This document shows positions 10,036-17,539 of a DNA stretch of 33,319 bases, one piece after another. Position 1 is the stretch's first letter. Each line of letters opens with the position of its first letter. The notes under the pieces were generated by a model. That model did no database searches. It was not told the origin of the DNA and was given only the letters and a program-made list of their open reading frames with translations. Source of the DNA: Candidatus Blautia merdavium (GTDB lineage Bacteria; Bacillota; Clostridia; Lachnospirales; Lachnospiraceae); the NCBI GenBank assembly GCA_019119975.1, contig DWVZ01000096.1, positions 1 through 33,319 on the forward strand, in the 5' to 3' direction. Position numbers and translations under genes: made by a program.

Positions 10036-10054
10036 TAGTTTAATGACTAAACTA
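10036..10054. promoter_or_regulatory. ROK/XylR-like operator palindrome upstream of the isomerase-kinase operon
   Basis: TAGTTTA-atgac-TAAACTA perfect inverted repeat, downstream of a possible promoter TTGATT-17-TAGCAT. Confidence 0.55.
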
Positions 10055-10076
10055 ATTAAGGAGGTTTCGATTTCCA

Positions 10077-10694
10077 ATGAAATTATTCAAAGTGACTGAT
10101 CCGGAATTTAAAGCCTATGGAAAAGTAATCGAAGGCATTGATGTCACCGAATTGCTGGAAGCTTTAAAGGAAACACCCTGTCCCGACGACGTGGTCTATG
10201 TACCGTCAGAGGAGAAACTGGAAGCATGCGGCTGTACAGCCCAGATCCAGTACAGCCTGTTCGGAGGGATGCCCATCCAGGCGGGCTACTGCAACGGAAA
10301 CAATCATTTGCTGAATGCGGTGGAATATCACAGAGATTCTGAGGTAAATGTGGCGCAGACCGATATGATCCTGATCCTTGGAAAGGAACAGGATATTCAG
10401 AAAGACCATACCTATGACACAGCAAAAATGGAAGCCTTTCTGGTGCCTGCGGGAACCATGAGCGAAGTGTATGCCACCACCCTGCACTACGCACCCTGCA
10501 ATGTAGACGGCAGGAAGTTCCGCGCGGCAGTCATTCTGCCGAAAGGAACCAACACAGAGGCGCCGGCTCCCCAGAGAAATACCCCGGAGGACGTGCTTCT
10601 TTTTGCAAGAAATAAATGGCTCATTGCCCACGAAGAGGCGCAGATCGAAGGCGCTTTTGTTGGGTTAATAGGCGAAAACCTTTCTGTAGAATAA
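10077..10694 (+). CDS. DUF4867 family protein
   Basis: 205-aa ORF (MKLFKVTDPEFKAYGKVIEGIDVTELLEALKETPCPDDVVYVPSEEKLEA), located directly upstream of a sugar isomerase. Confidence 0.8.
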   Translation: MKLFKVTDPEFKAYGKVIEGIDVTELLEALKETPCPDDVVYVPSEEKLEACGCTAQIQYSLFGGMPIQAGYCNGNNHLLNAVEYHRDSEVNVAQTDMILILGKEQDIQKDHTYDTAKMEAFLVPAGTMSEVYATTLHYAPCNVDGRKFRAAVILPKGTNTEAPAPQRNTPEDVLLFARNKWLIAHEEAQIEGAFVGLIGENLSVE

Positions 10695-10739
10695 CGAAAA
10701 AACATGTAATCTATTTATAATTTTAAGGAGGAAGAAATC

Positions 10740-12206
10740 ATGAATTTATCCAACATGCCGGAAGTAAAATTAGGTATTGTGGCAGTCAGCCGCGACTGTT
10801 TCCCCATGACACTTTCCGAGTCAAGAAGAAAAGCTGTAGTGGCAGCTTACCAGGGGGAAATCTACGAATGTCCCACAGTAGTAGAAAGTGAAAAAGACAT
10901 GCAGAAAGCACTGGCAGAGGTAAACGAAGCCGGATGCGACGCGCTGGTGGTTTACCTTGGAAACTTCGGACCGGAGTCAGCAGAGACCCTGCTGGTGAAA
11001 TACTTTGACGGTCCCTGCATGGTAGTTGCAGCAGCAGAAGAAGGAGACCTGGTACAGGGAAGAGGCGACGCTTACTGCGGAATGTTAAACGCAAGCTATA
11101 ACCTGAAGCTGCGCAACTTAAAAGCCTACATACCAGAGTATCCTGTGGGAACTGCCCAGGAAGTAGCAGAAATGATCGGGGAATTTGTACCTATCGCACG
11201 CGCTGTGGTAGCAGTGAGAAACTTAAAAATCATCAGCTTCGGACCCCGTCCCCAGGATTTCCTGGCATGCAACGCTCCCATCAAACGCCTGTACGATCTG
11301 GGAGTAGAGATTGAAGAAAATTCAGAGCTGGATCTGTTTGAAGCATTTCATAAACATGCGGGAGACGCAAGGATTCCAGGTATTGTCGAAGAGATGGAAA
11401 AAGAACTGGGCGAAGGAAATAAAAAGCCGGACATCCTGCCGAAACTGGCGCAGTATGAGCTTACCTTATTAGACTGGGCAGAAGCGCACCGGGGTTCCAG
11501 AAAATATGTGACGCTGACTACAAAATGCTGGCCTGCATTCCAGACACAGTTTGGTTTTGTTCCATGCTATGTCAACAGCCGTCTGACCGACAGAGGTATT
11601 CCGGTGTCCTGTGAAGTGGATATCTGGGGAACCTTAAGCGAATACATCGGTACCGTGATCAGCCAGGATACCGTTACCCTCCTTGATATCAACAACACTG
11701 TTCCGGCTTCCATTTATGACAATGAGATTAAAGGAAACTATGCCTATACACAAAAAGATACCTTCATGGGATTCCACTGCGGCAACACCGCTTCCAGCAA
11801 GCTGACCTCCTGCACTATGAAATACCAGATGATCATGGCAAGAAGCCTGCCGGAAGAAGTAACACAGGGAACTCTGGAAGGCGATATTATCCCGGGCGAT
11901 ATTACATTCTACCGCCTGCAGAGCACTTCTGACTGCAAGCTGCGCGCTTACATTGCCCAGGGAGAAGTTCTGCCGGTAGCTACACAGAGCTTCGGCGGCA
12001 TCGGCATTTTTGCCATCCAGGAAATGGGACGCTTCTACCGCCATGTACTGGTAGAAAAGAACTATCCGCACCACGGAGCAGTCGCCTTCGGACATTTCGG
12101 AAAAACTTTATATGAAGTATTTAAATATCTGGGTGTAGAAGTGGAAGAAATTAACTACAACCAGCCAAAAGGCGTTCTGTATCCAACAGAAAATCCATTT
12201 GCATAA
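10740..12206 (+). CDS. L-fucose/L-arabinose isomerase family protein
   Basis: 488-aa ORF; sugar isomerase-like text (FVPCYVNSRLTDRGIPVSCEVDIWGTLSEYIGT; GDITFYRLQSTSDCKLRAYIAQGEVLPV). Confidence 0.85.
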   Translation: MNLSNMPEVKLGIVAVSRDCFPMTLSESRRKAVVAAYQGEIYECPTVVESEKDMQKALAEVNEAGCDALVVYLGNFGPESAETLLVKYFDGPCMVVAAAEEGDLVQGRGDAYCGMLNASYNLKLRNLKAYIPEYPVGTAQEVAEMIGEFVPIARAVVAVRNLKIISFGPRPQDFLACNAPIKRLYDLGVEIEENSELDLFEAFHKHAGDARIPGIVEEMEKELGEGNKKPDILPKLAQYELTLLDWAEAHRGSRKYVTLTTKCWPAFQTQFGFVPCYVNSRLTDRGIPVSCEVDIWGTLSEYIGTVISQDTVTLLDINNTVPASIYDNEIKGNYAYTQKDTFMGFHCGNTASSKLTSCTMKYQMIMARSLPEEVTQGTLEGDIIPGDITFYRLQSTSDCKLRAYIAQGEVLPVATQSFGGIGIFAIQEMGRFYRHVLVEKNYPHHGAVAFGHFGKTLYEVFKYLGVEVEEINYNQPKGVLYPTENPFA

Positions 12207-12221
12207 ACAGAGGAGAAGAAC

Positions 12222-13691
12222 ATGTTATATATAGGTGTTGATCTGGGCACTTCCGCCGTCAAATTGCTGCTTATGGACGGGGAGGGCAGGATCCAGAAAA
12301 TCGTATCCAAGGAGTACCCGCTGTCATTCCCACATCCGGGCTGGTCGGAACAGAATCCCCAGGACTGGTGGGAACAGAGTCTGCAGGGGATCAAAGAGCT
12401 GACAGATGAGTGTGATAAATCCCAGGTGGCAGGCATCAGTTTCGGCGGTCAGATGCACGGTCTGGTAATCCTGGATGAAGAGGATCAGGTCATCCGTCCC
12501 GCAATCTTATGGAACGACGGAAGGACCGGAAAAGAAACCGATTATCTCAACCAGGTCATCGGAAAGGAGAAACTGTCCCAGTATACGGCAAACATCGCCT
12601 TCGCCGGCTTTACCGCGCCGAAGATTCTCTGGGTGAAGGAAAACGAACCAGAGAATTTTAAAAAGATAAAAAAAATCATGCTTCCCAAAGATTATCTGGC
12701 CTACAAATTGTCCGGCACCCATTGCTGCGACATGTCAGACGCTTCAGGAATGCTGCTCTTAGATGTAAAGAACCGCTGCTGGTCCGAAGAAATGCTGAAG
12801 ATCTGCGGCATCACCCAGGAACAGATGCCCAAACTTTTTGAAAGCTATGAGACCGTGGGTACTTTAAAGCCTGAGCTTGCCCGGGAACTGGGAATTCCCG
12901 CTTCCTGTAAAATTGTTGCCGGAGCCGGGGACAATGCGGCAGCGGCAGTAGGAACAGGCACAGTGGGAGACGGCATGTGCAATATTTCCCTGGGAACCAG
13001 CGGAACGATCTTCATTTCCAGCAGAGAATTCGGCGTGGATCCCAACAATGCCCTCCATGCCTTTGCCCACGCAGACGGAAACTATCATCTCATGGGCTGT
13101 ATGCTCAGCGCGGCATCCTGCAACAAATGGTGGATGGACGAGATCATCGGAACCAGTGACTACAGCGCAGAACAGGCAAAGATCACAAAGCTGGGAGAGA
13201 ACAACGTCTTTTTCCTGCCATACCTTATGGGAGAGCGTTCCCCTCACAACAATCCCAATGCCAGGGGAACCTTCATTGGTCTTACCATGGACAGCACCCG
13301 GGCTGACATGACCCAGGCAGTGTTAGAAGGCGTGGCGTTTGCTATCCGGGATTCCTTTGAGGTGGCAAAATCTCTGGGAATTAAAATCGAGAGGACCAAG
13401 ATCTGCGGCGGCGGAGCCAAAAGTCCGCTGTGGAAAAAAATGATCGCCAACATTCTGAATATCAAAGTGGATGTGATTGAATCAGAAGAAGGTCCTGCTC
13501 TGGGAGGAGCCATGCTGGCAGCCGTTGCTAACGGAGAATTCGCCTCTGTGGAGGAAGCTGCGGCAAAGATCGTTAAGGTCATTGATACCGTAGAACCTGA
13601 ACCGGAGCTGGCAGAGAAATACGAGGAAAAATACCGGAAATTCGCTAAGATCTATCCGGCAGTGAAAGATTTATTTGAACAGATAATTTAA
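12222..13691 (+). CDS. xylB: xylulokinase (FGGY family carbohydrate kinase)
   Basis: MLYIGVDLGTSAVKLLLMDGEG; HPGWSEQNPQDWW; GISFGGQMHGLVILDE; LPYLMGERSPHNNPNARGTFIGL. Confidence 0.93.
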   Translation: MLYIGVDLGTSAVKLLLMDGEGRIQKIVSKEYPLSFPHPGWSEQNPQDWWEQSLQGIKELTDECDKSQVAGISFGGQMHGLVILDEEDQVIRPAILWNDGRTGKETDYLNQVIGKEKLSQYTANIAFAGFTAPKILWVKENEPENFKKIKKIMLPKDYLAYKLSGTHCCDMSDASGMLLLDVKNRCWSEEMLKICGITQEQMPKLFESYETVGTLKPELARELGIPASCKIVAGAGDNAAAAVGTGTVGDGMCNISLGTSGTIFISSREFGVDPNNALHAFAHADGNYHLMGCMLSAASCNKWWMDEIIGTSDYSAEQAKITKLGENNVFFLPYLMGERSPHNNPNARGTFIGLTMDSTRADMTQAVLEGVAFAIRDSFEVAKSLGIKIERTKICGGGAKSPLWKKMIANILNIKVDVIESEEGPALGGAMLAAVANGEFASVEEAAAKIVKVIDTVEPEPELAEKYEEKYRKFAKIYPAVKDLFEQII

Positions 13692-13698
13692 AAAACAG

Positions 13699-13739
13699 GA
13701 GCAGGACAAGAATGCCAAGGCAGTTGTCCTGCTCTTTTT
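13699..13739 (+). terminator. Rho-independent terminator after xylB
   Basis: GAGCAGGACAA-N14-TTGTCCTGCTC perfect 11-bp stem followed by TTTTT. Confidence 0.92.
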
Positions 13740-13986
13740 CTGCGCTGGCAAAGGCTTGATCTGCCGGGAAGCTCTTGTGAAGGGAGGAAAAATGTATTAA
13801 AATGGTGCTGGTATTCCCGGAGCTGACTTTGGCGCTGTCCTGTCCGGCAGTACAGTGCATAGGAGATACCGCCGCTGAAAAAAGGCAGAGTCTGAAACTT
13901 TAAAAGACGCCGGGAGATACCTGTTTGCCCTGCAGAAAGCGGTATTTCTGAACTTACAAGAAAAACAAGAAAGGAAGTATACGACC

Positions 13987-14709
13987 ATGAGAGACGTTTT
14001 AGATGTACACACCCATACACTGGCAAGCGGACATGCCTACAATACCATCCGGGAGATGGCAAAGTCTGCATCCGAAAAAGGATTGGAGCTTCTTGGAATT
14101 ACGGAACACGCCGCGGCAATGCCCGGAGCGCCCCATATCTTTTACTTTGAAAACATGAAAATGCTGGACAGAGAGATGTACGGCATTCAGCTTTTATTCG
14201 GAGCAGAGCTGAATATCCTGGACAGCAAAGGCACGGTAGATCTGCCACAGCAGGTTCTGAAGAATCTGGATCTTACCGTGGCGAGTCTGCACATTCCCTG
14301 TATCAAGCCGGGATCAAAGGAGGAAAATACCAGCGCGTACCTGGAAACCATGAAGAACCCCTGGATCAATATCATCGGACATCCGGACGACGGAAGGTAT
14401 CCGGTAGACTATCTTGCCCTGGTCCAGGGAGCAAAGGAGTATGGAGTGCTCCTGGAAGTAAATAATAATTCCTTAGATCCCAGATGCTCCCGCCAAGGCG
14501 GTCAGGAAAATGTGAGGACCATGCTGCGGCACTGTATGGAGTACCAGGTACCGGTTGTCCTTGACAGCGACGCTCATACAGACGCTCTGGTAGGTTTTCA
14601 TCAATATGCCTGGGAGATCATACAGGAAATGAATTTCCCGGAAGAACTGATCGTCAACAGAAGTACAGAAGAATTGAAAAAATATGTAAATAAATACAAG
14701 AATTTATAA
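13987..14709 (+). CDS. PHP domain phosphatase/hydrolase (YcdX-like)
   Basis: Metal-site motifs DVHTHTLASGHAYNT, GITEHAAAMPGAPH, GHPDDGRYPVDY, DSDAHT. Confidence 0.9.
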   Translation: MRDVLDVHTHTLASGHAYNTIREMAKSASEKGLELLGITEHAAAMPGAPHIFYFENMKMLDREMYGIQLLFGAELNILDSKGTVDLPQQVLKNLDLTVASLHIPCIKPGSKEENTSAYLETMKNPWINIIGHPDDGRYPVDYLALVQGAKEYGVLLEVNNNSLDPRCSRQGGQENVRTMLRHCMEYQVPVVLDSDAHTDALVGFHQYAWEIIQEMNFPEELIVNRSTEELKKYVNKYKNL

Positions 14710-14748
14710 AAAGTTTATACTTTATGGAAGAAAAGTGCAAGTCTCTTC

Positions 14749-14777
14749 TTTACTTTAAGATTTTACTGTGCTAATAT
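14749..14777 (+). promoter_or_regulatory. Predicted promoter for the yerC-like gene
   Basis: TTTACT (14749-14754), 17-bp spacer, TAATAT (14772-14777). Confidence 0.55.
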
Positions 14778-14783
14778 ATATGT

Positions 14784-14930
14784 GAGTGATGGGAGCTATA
14801 ACCGATAAAGAGACGTAGCGTTAACGCGCTGACGCGGAGACTGGTTTGTGTGATCGTCACAAAAGGTCTGTGAGAGGCAATGGTTTTACAGACATATTTT
14901 GGGTGCATAGTAAAATGTAAGGAGATTAGG
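14784..14930 (+). ncRNA. Candidate structured 5' leader RNA of the yerC-like gene
   Basis: Three successive hairpins by eye: CGTAGCG/CGCT-g-ACG (14814-14834), TTTGTG/CACAAA (14845-14863), GTCTGT/ACAGAC (14866-14893). Confidence 0.4.
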
Positions 14931-15229
14931 TGATGAGCAAGAAAATTCATACAGAAGCAGTAGATTCCCTATTTGATGCTGTTCTGAGTTTAAAAAACAG
15001 AGAAGAGTGTTACCTTTTTTTTGAAGATGTATGTACAGTGAATGAGATTTTATCCTTATCCCAGCGTTTTGAGGTTGCCAAGATGCTGAAAGAGAAAAAG
15101 ACTTATCTGGAGATTTCAGAGAAAACAGGAGCTTCCACCGCAACCATCAGCCGGGTGAACAGAAGTTTGAATTACGGCAACGATGGTTACGAAATGGTCT
15201 TTGAAAGACTGGAGGCAGACAAAGAATAA
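14930..15229 (+). CDS. YerC/YecD family TrpR-related protein
   Basis: 99-aa ORF; LYFFEDVCTVNEILSLSQRFEVAKMLKEKKTYLEISEKTGASTATISRVNRSLNYG-type TrpR-like HTH (window text CYLFFEDVCTVNEILSLSQRFEVAKML...). Confidence 0.92.
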   Translation: MMSKKIHTEAVDSLFDAVLSLKNREECYLFFEDVCTVNEILSLSQRFEVAKMLKEKKTYLEISEKTGASTATISRVNRSLNYGNDGYEMVFERLEADKE

Positions 15230-15255
15230 AAAGCCCCCCTCTATAGAACAGAAAA

Positions 15256-15304
15256 CAGGAGAACCTGTCAGACTGCTGGGAAAGCAGACTGGCAGGTTCT
15301 CCTG
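15256..15304. terminator. Long bidirectional terminator hairpin between convergent yerC-like and DUF1836 genes
   Basis: CAGGAGAACCTGTCAG ... CTGGCAGGTTCTCCTG, about 16-bp stem. Confidence 0.75.
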
Positions 15305-15310
15305 CTTTGT

Positions 15311-16015
15311 TCAGGACTTCTTTTTTCCATCTTTTTTGCTGTCCTTGGGATTTTCAGGTTTTGGCATTTGGTCGATCAGGTTTTCAATCACCTGCTTTTT
15401 TACATATACGTCAAAGCTGAGCATACAGATGAAAGCAAATTGCCTGAGAAATTCTTTCTCCGTTTCTTCAGCCTGGGAAAAGGCATCACATGCCTGACTG
15501 AATTTTTTGGTAATATCTTTTTTTAAAGGTTCGATCTGCTCCAGCTCCAGATGAATGATTTCCCGATAGATATCGGTCAGGGAAATGCTGCCTTCTCCGG
15601 AAAAGAATCGTTCCGCAATGGGATCCAGAAGAGTCTGGATATCATTGATGGAAAGAAGATTCTTAAAATAATAGATAAAAGTCAGCATAAGAATGTGCTC
15701 TTTGGAGTATTTTTTCTTTACAGGAGCAGGCAGCAGATGGTTCTTAGCATAATTATTGATCATGGTCTTGGTAAGAACCTTGTCTTCCTCATAGCGCTTG
15801 GAAGAAGCCATGTGGCTTTCCATAAAAGTCGTGACCTGGTCCATATATAAATCAATGCCGGGGATGTCCTCCGGCTTAATATAATCAATGCGGGATATAC
15901 TGGATAGGATACTGTTTAGAATATCTTTTGTGTCTATAGTCATTTCATCACCTCTATGCCTTATTATATAGTTTTGAAAACTATTTGTAAAGAGGGAAAT
16001 TCGTTTAATTACCAT
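15311..16015 (-). CDS. DUF1836 domain-containing protein (putative HTH regulator)
   Basis: ORF text ILNSILSSISRIDYIKPEDIPGIDLYMDQVTTFMESHM...DKVLTKTMINNYAKNHLLPAPVKKKYSKEHILMLTFIYYFKNLLSINDIQTLL. A better start is probably the internal ATG after RBS agaggtgatg (MTIDTKDILNSILSS). Confidence 0.88.
   Translation of the reverse strand: MVIKRISLFTNSFQNYIIRHRGDEMTIDTKDILNSILSSISRIDYIKPEDIPGIDLYMDQVTTFMESHMASSKRYEEDKVLTKTMINNYAKNHLLPAPVKKKYSKEHILMLTFIYYFKNLLSINDIQTLLDPIAERFFSGEGSISLTDIYREIIHLELEQIEPLKKDITKKFSQACDAFSQAEETEKEFLRQFAFICMLSFDVYVKKQVIENLIDQMPKPENPKDSKKDGKKKS
15963..15991 (-). promoter_or_regulatory. Promoter of the DUF1836 gene with a palindrome filling the spacer
   Basis: Minus strand TTTACA-17-TATAAT; ATAGTTTT-C-AAAACTAT perfect 17-bp palindrome at 15968-15984. 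Confidence 0.7.
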
Positions 16016-16094
16016 ATGGCGGAAAAACCCAGTAAATATAAGGGTTTCAGCCGTTTTTAAATGCTTTTTGGCGGAACGGGAATGGTGAAAAAAA

Positions 16095-16131
16095 TCCCCT
16101 TTTTGCCCCCTTTTGTCCCCTTTTTGTCCCC
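16095..16131. repeat. 11-bp-period tandem repeat (TTTTGTCCCCT-like, four units) immediately 3' of the integrase remnant
   Basis: tcccctttttgcccccttttgtcccctttttgtcccc; C-blocks at 16096, 16106, 16117 and 16128. Confidence 0.7.
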
Positions 16132-17106
16132 TTAAATTATGAGACGGATAGAGTCTATTTTTTCCTCTTCCTGGCGCTTTAATTCGCTGGTCATATGCAG
16201 ATAGATCTGGCGCGTGATCTGGCTATCCTCGTGCCCCAGGCGGCGGGATATGGAGTCTACACTCATACCCTTTGCCAGCAGCAGGGAAGCGTGGGTATGC
16301 CGGAGCATATGCGGAGTGACCTCAAACCCAAGGACTTCCAGAGATGTTTTTTTAAGAACATCTTTATAAACAAGATAAGATATATAATCTCCTCTGGTAT
16401 TGGAAAGGAAAAGCTCTGTTCGGTAGCCCCTGAAGAGAGCTTCCTGTTTTGTATACAGAAAAATTTCTGAACATACTTTTGCAAGCTCTGGCTGTATATG
16501 GATATCCCGGATTGATGATCCAGTCTTTGGGGGACCTATTTCTTTGGATGCGGGGAAAATCGTTTTGTTTATGCGGATGACCTGATCTTTCAGATCAACG
16601 TCTTGCGCATTCAGGGCGATGGCTTCACCAATTCGCAAGCCAGATAAAGACAAGAAACGAGTTAAAAGCTCCCATTCCCCAGCGAAAAATGGTAATAATC
16701 CGGGAACGCAGATTATTCAGATAGCCTCCGCCTTTTCCAGTCCGTGCAAGAGATTCCCTAAGGTAGTTCGCTGTGATCCTATCCACCCGAATATCTTTCC
16801 CAATAACACGCAGAACCGTGTTGCACTGATAAAAAACAGAGTTATAGGTAGAGGGTTTCAAAACCATTTTTTGGGATGCTAAGTATTTGGAAATCAGATC
16901 GTTTACAGAGATGGCAGATATCTCAGGGGGAGCGGTCTGACGTTCTTCGATCATACGCATCAGTGTCTCTGCAGCAATCTTTTTAGCAGCAGCAGTCTTT
17001 TTATCAAGGGTGACAGATACACGCTTCTGCTTGCCAGTCATATAATCTTCGTACTGTTCCACATATTTAAATTTCCCGTTTTTTTTGTTTTTCGATCCAC
17101 ATTCAT
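16132..17106 (-). pseudogene. Phage/ICE-type tyrosine recombinase (integrase), disrupted
   Basis: Two overlapping ORFs in different frames (16625-17062 N-terminal; 16132-16653 catalytic). Catalytic motifs SGLRIGEA, HMLRHTHASLL, LGHEDSQITRQIYLH present. Start with good RBS (aaggagg) at 17106 is out of frame with the N-terminal ORF because of an A8 tract. Confidence 0.88.
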
Positions 17107-17281
17107 ATCATCCTCCTTTTAAAGATTGCAAAAATAGGTACAAAAATAACAGCCAGCAAAGAACAAGTGTTCCGCTTGCGATGGCTGCCCGAAGATGATA
17201 CAATATATCCTGAATTTGGGGTATCGTTCTTCGGAGCGTTACTTGCCGTCCTGGTGTTGGCGCACCGGGGCGGTTTTAAAT

Positions 17282-17310
17282 TTGACAAATAAATATGTTT
17301 GACATATAAT
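17282..17310 (+). promoter_or_regulatory. Consensus sigma-A promoter of the predicted antitoxin RNA
   Basis: TTGACA (17282-17287), exactly 17 bp, TATAAT (17305-17310). Confidence 0.85.
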
Positions 17311-17316
17311 ATACTT

Positions 17317-17411
17317 AACAGGACAGCCGGAAGGTGAGTGCACGTCACCCGTCCCGGCGAAAGATTAGCAAAAATAGTCGTCAGCTTACCAGGGCAGGAC
17401 GGCTATTTTTT
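17317..17411 (+). ncRNA. Predicted type I antitoxin RNA, convergent with the holin-like toxin gene
   Basis: Starts about 7 nt after a perfect promoter, contains the GGTGA-gtgcac-TCACC hairpin, ends at the AAAATAGTCGTC/GACGGCTATTTT terminator, overlaps the 3' end of the toxin CDS; no ORF of note. Confidence 0.7.
17370..17411. terminator. Bidirectional terminator shared by the toxin and antitoxin transcripts
   Basis: AAAATAGTCGTC-N15-GACGGCTATTTTTT 12-bp stem (one G-U) with T-tracts on both strands. Confidence 0.8.
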
Positions 17412-17486
17412 ATGGGCATAAGTTAGAATTGCAACTATTAACAACGCAGTTGTTAAAATAATCTGAAATTCTTCATATGTACTCAT
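17403..17486 (-). CDS. Putative holin-like toxin, type I toxin-antitoxin system (27 aa)
   Basis: Minus-strand ORF MSTYEEFQIILTTALLIVAILTYAHKK*; strong SD (AAGGGGGTGGTG) 5' of ATG; single hydrophobic helix with a basic C-terminus; M(S/T)TYE start resembles TxpA/putative holin-like toxin peptides; not in the ORF track because of its size. Confidence 0.82.
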   Translation of the reverse strand: MSTYEEFQIILTTALLIVAILTYAHKK

Positions 17487-17539
17487 AATCACCACCCCCT
17501 TCCACAGGATTCAGAAAGGGTGGGAGCACGTCCCCGGCT

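Noticed and set aside
17079-17106. Programmed ribosomal frameshifting at the A8 tract as a way to make intact integrase
   Set aside because: A second, independent deletion/frameshift at about 16.68 kb would still disrupt the protein, so decay is simpler.
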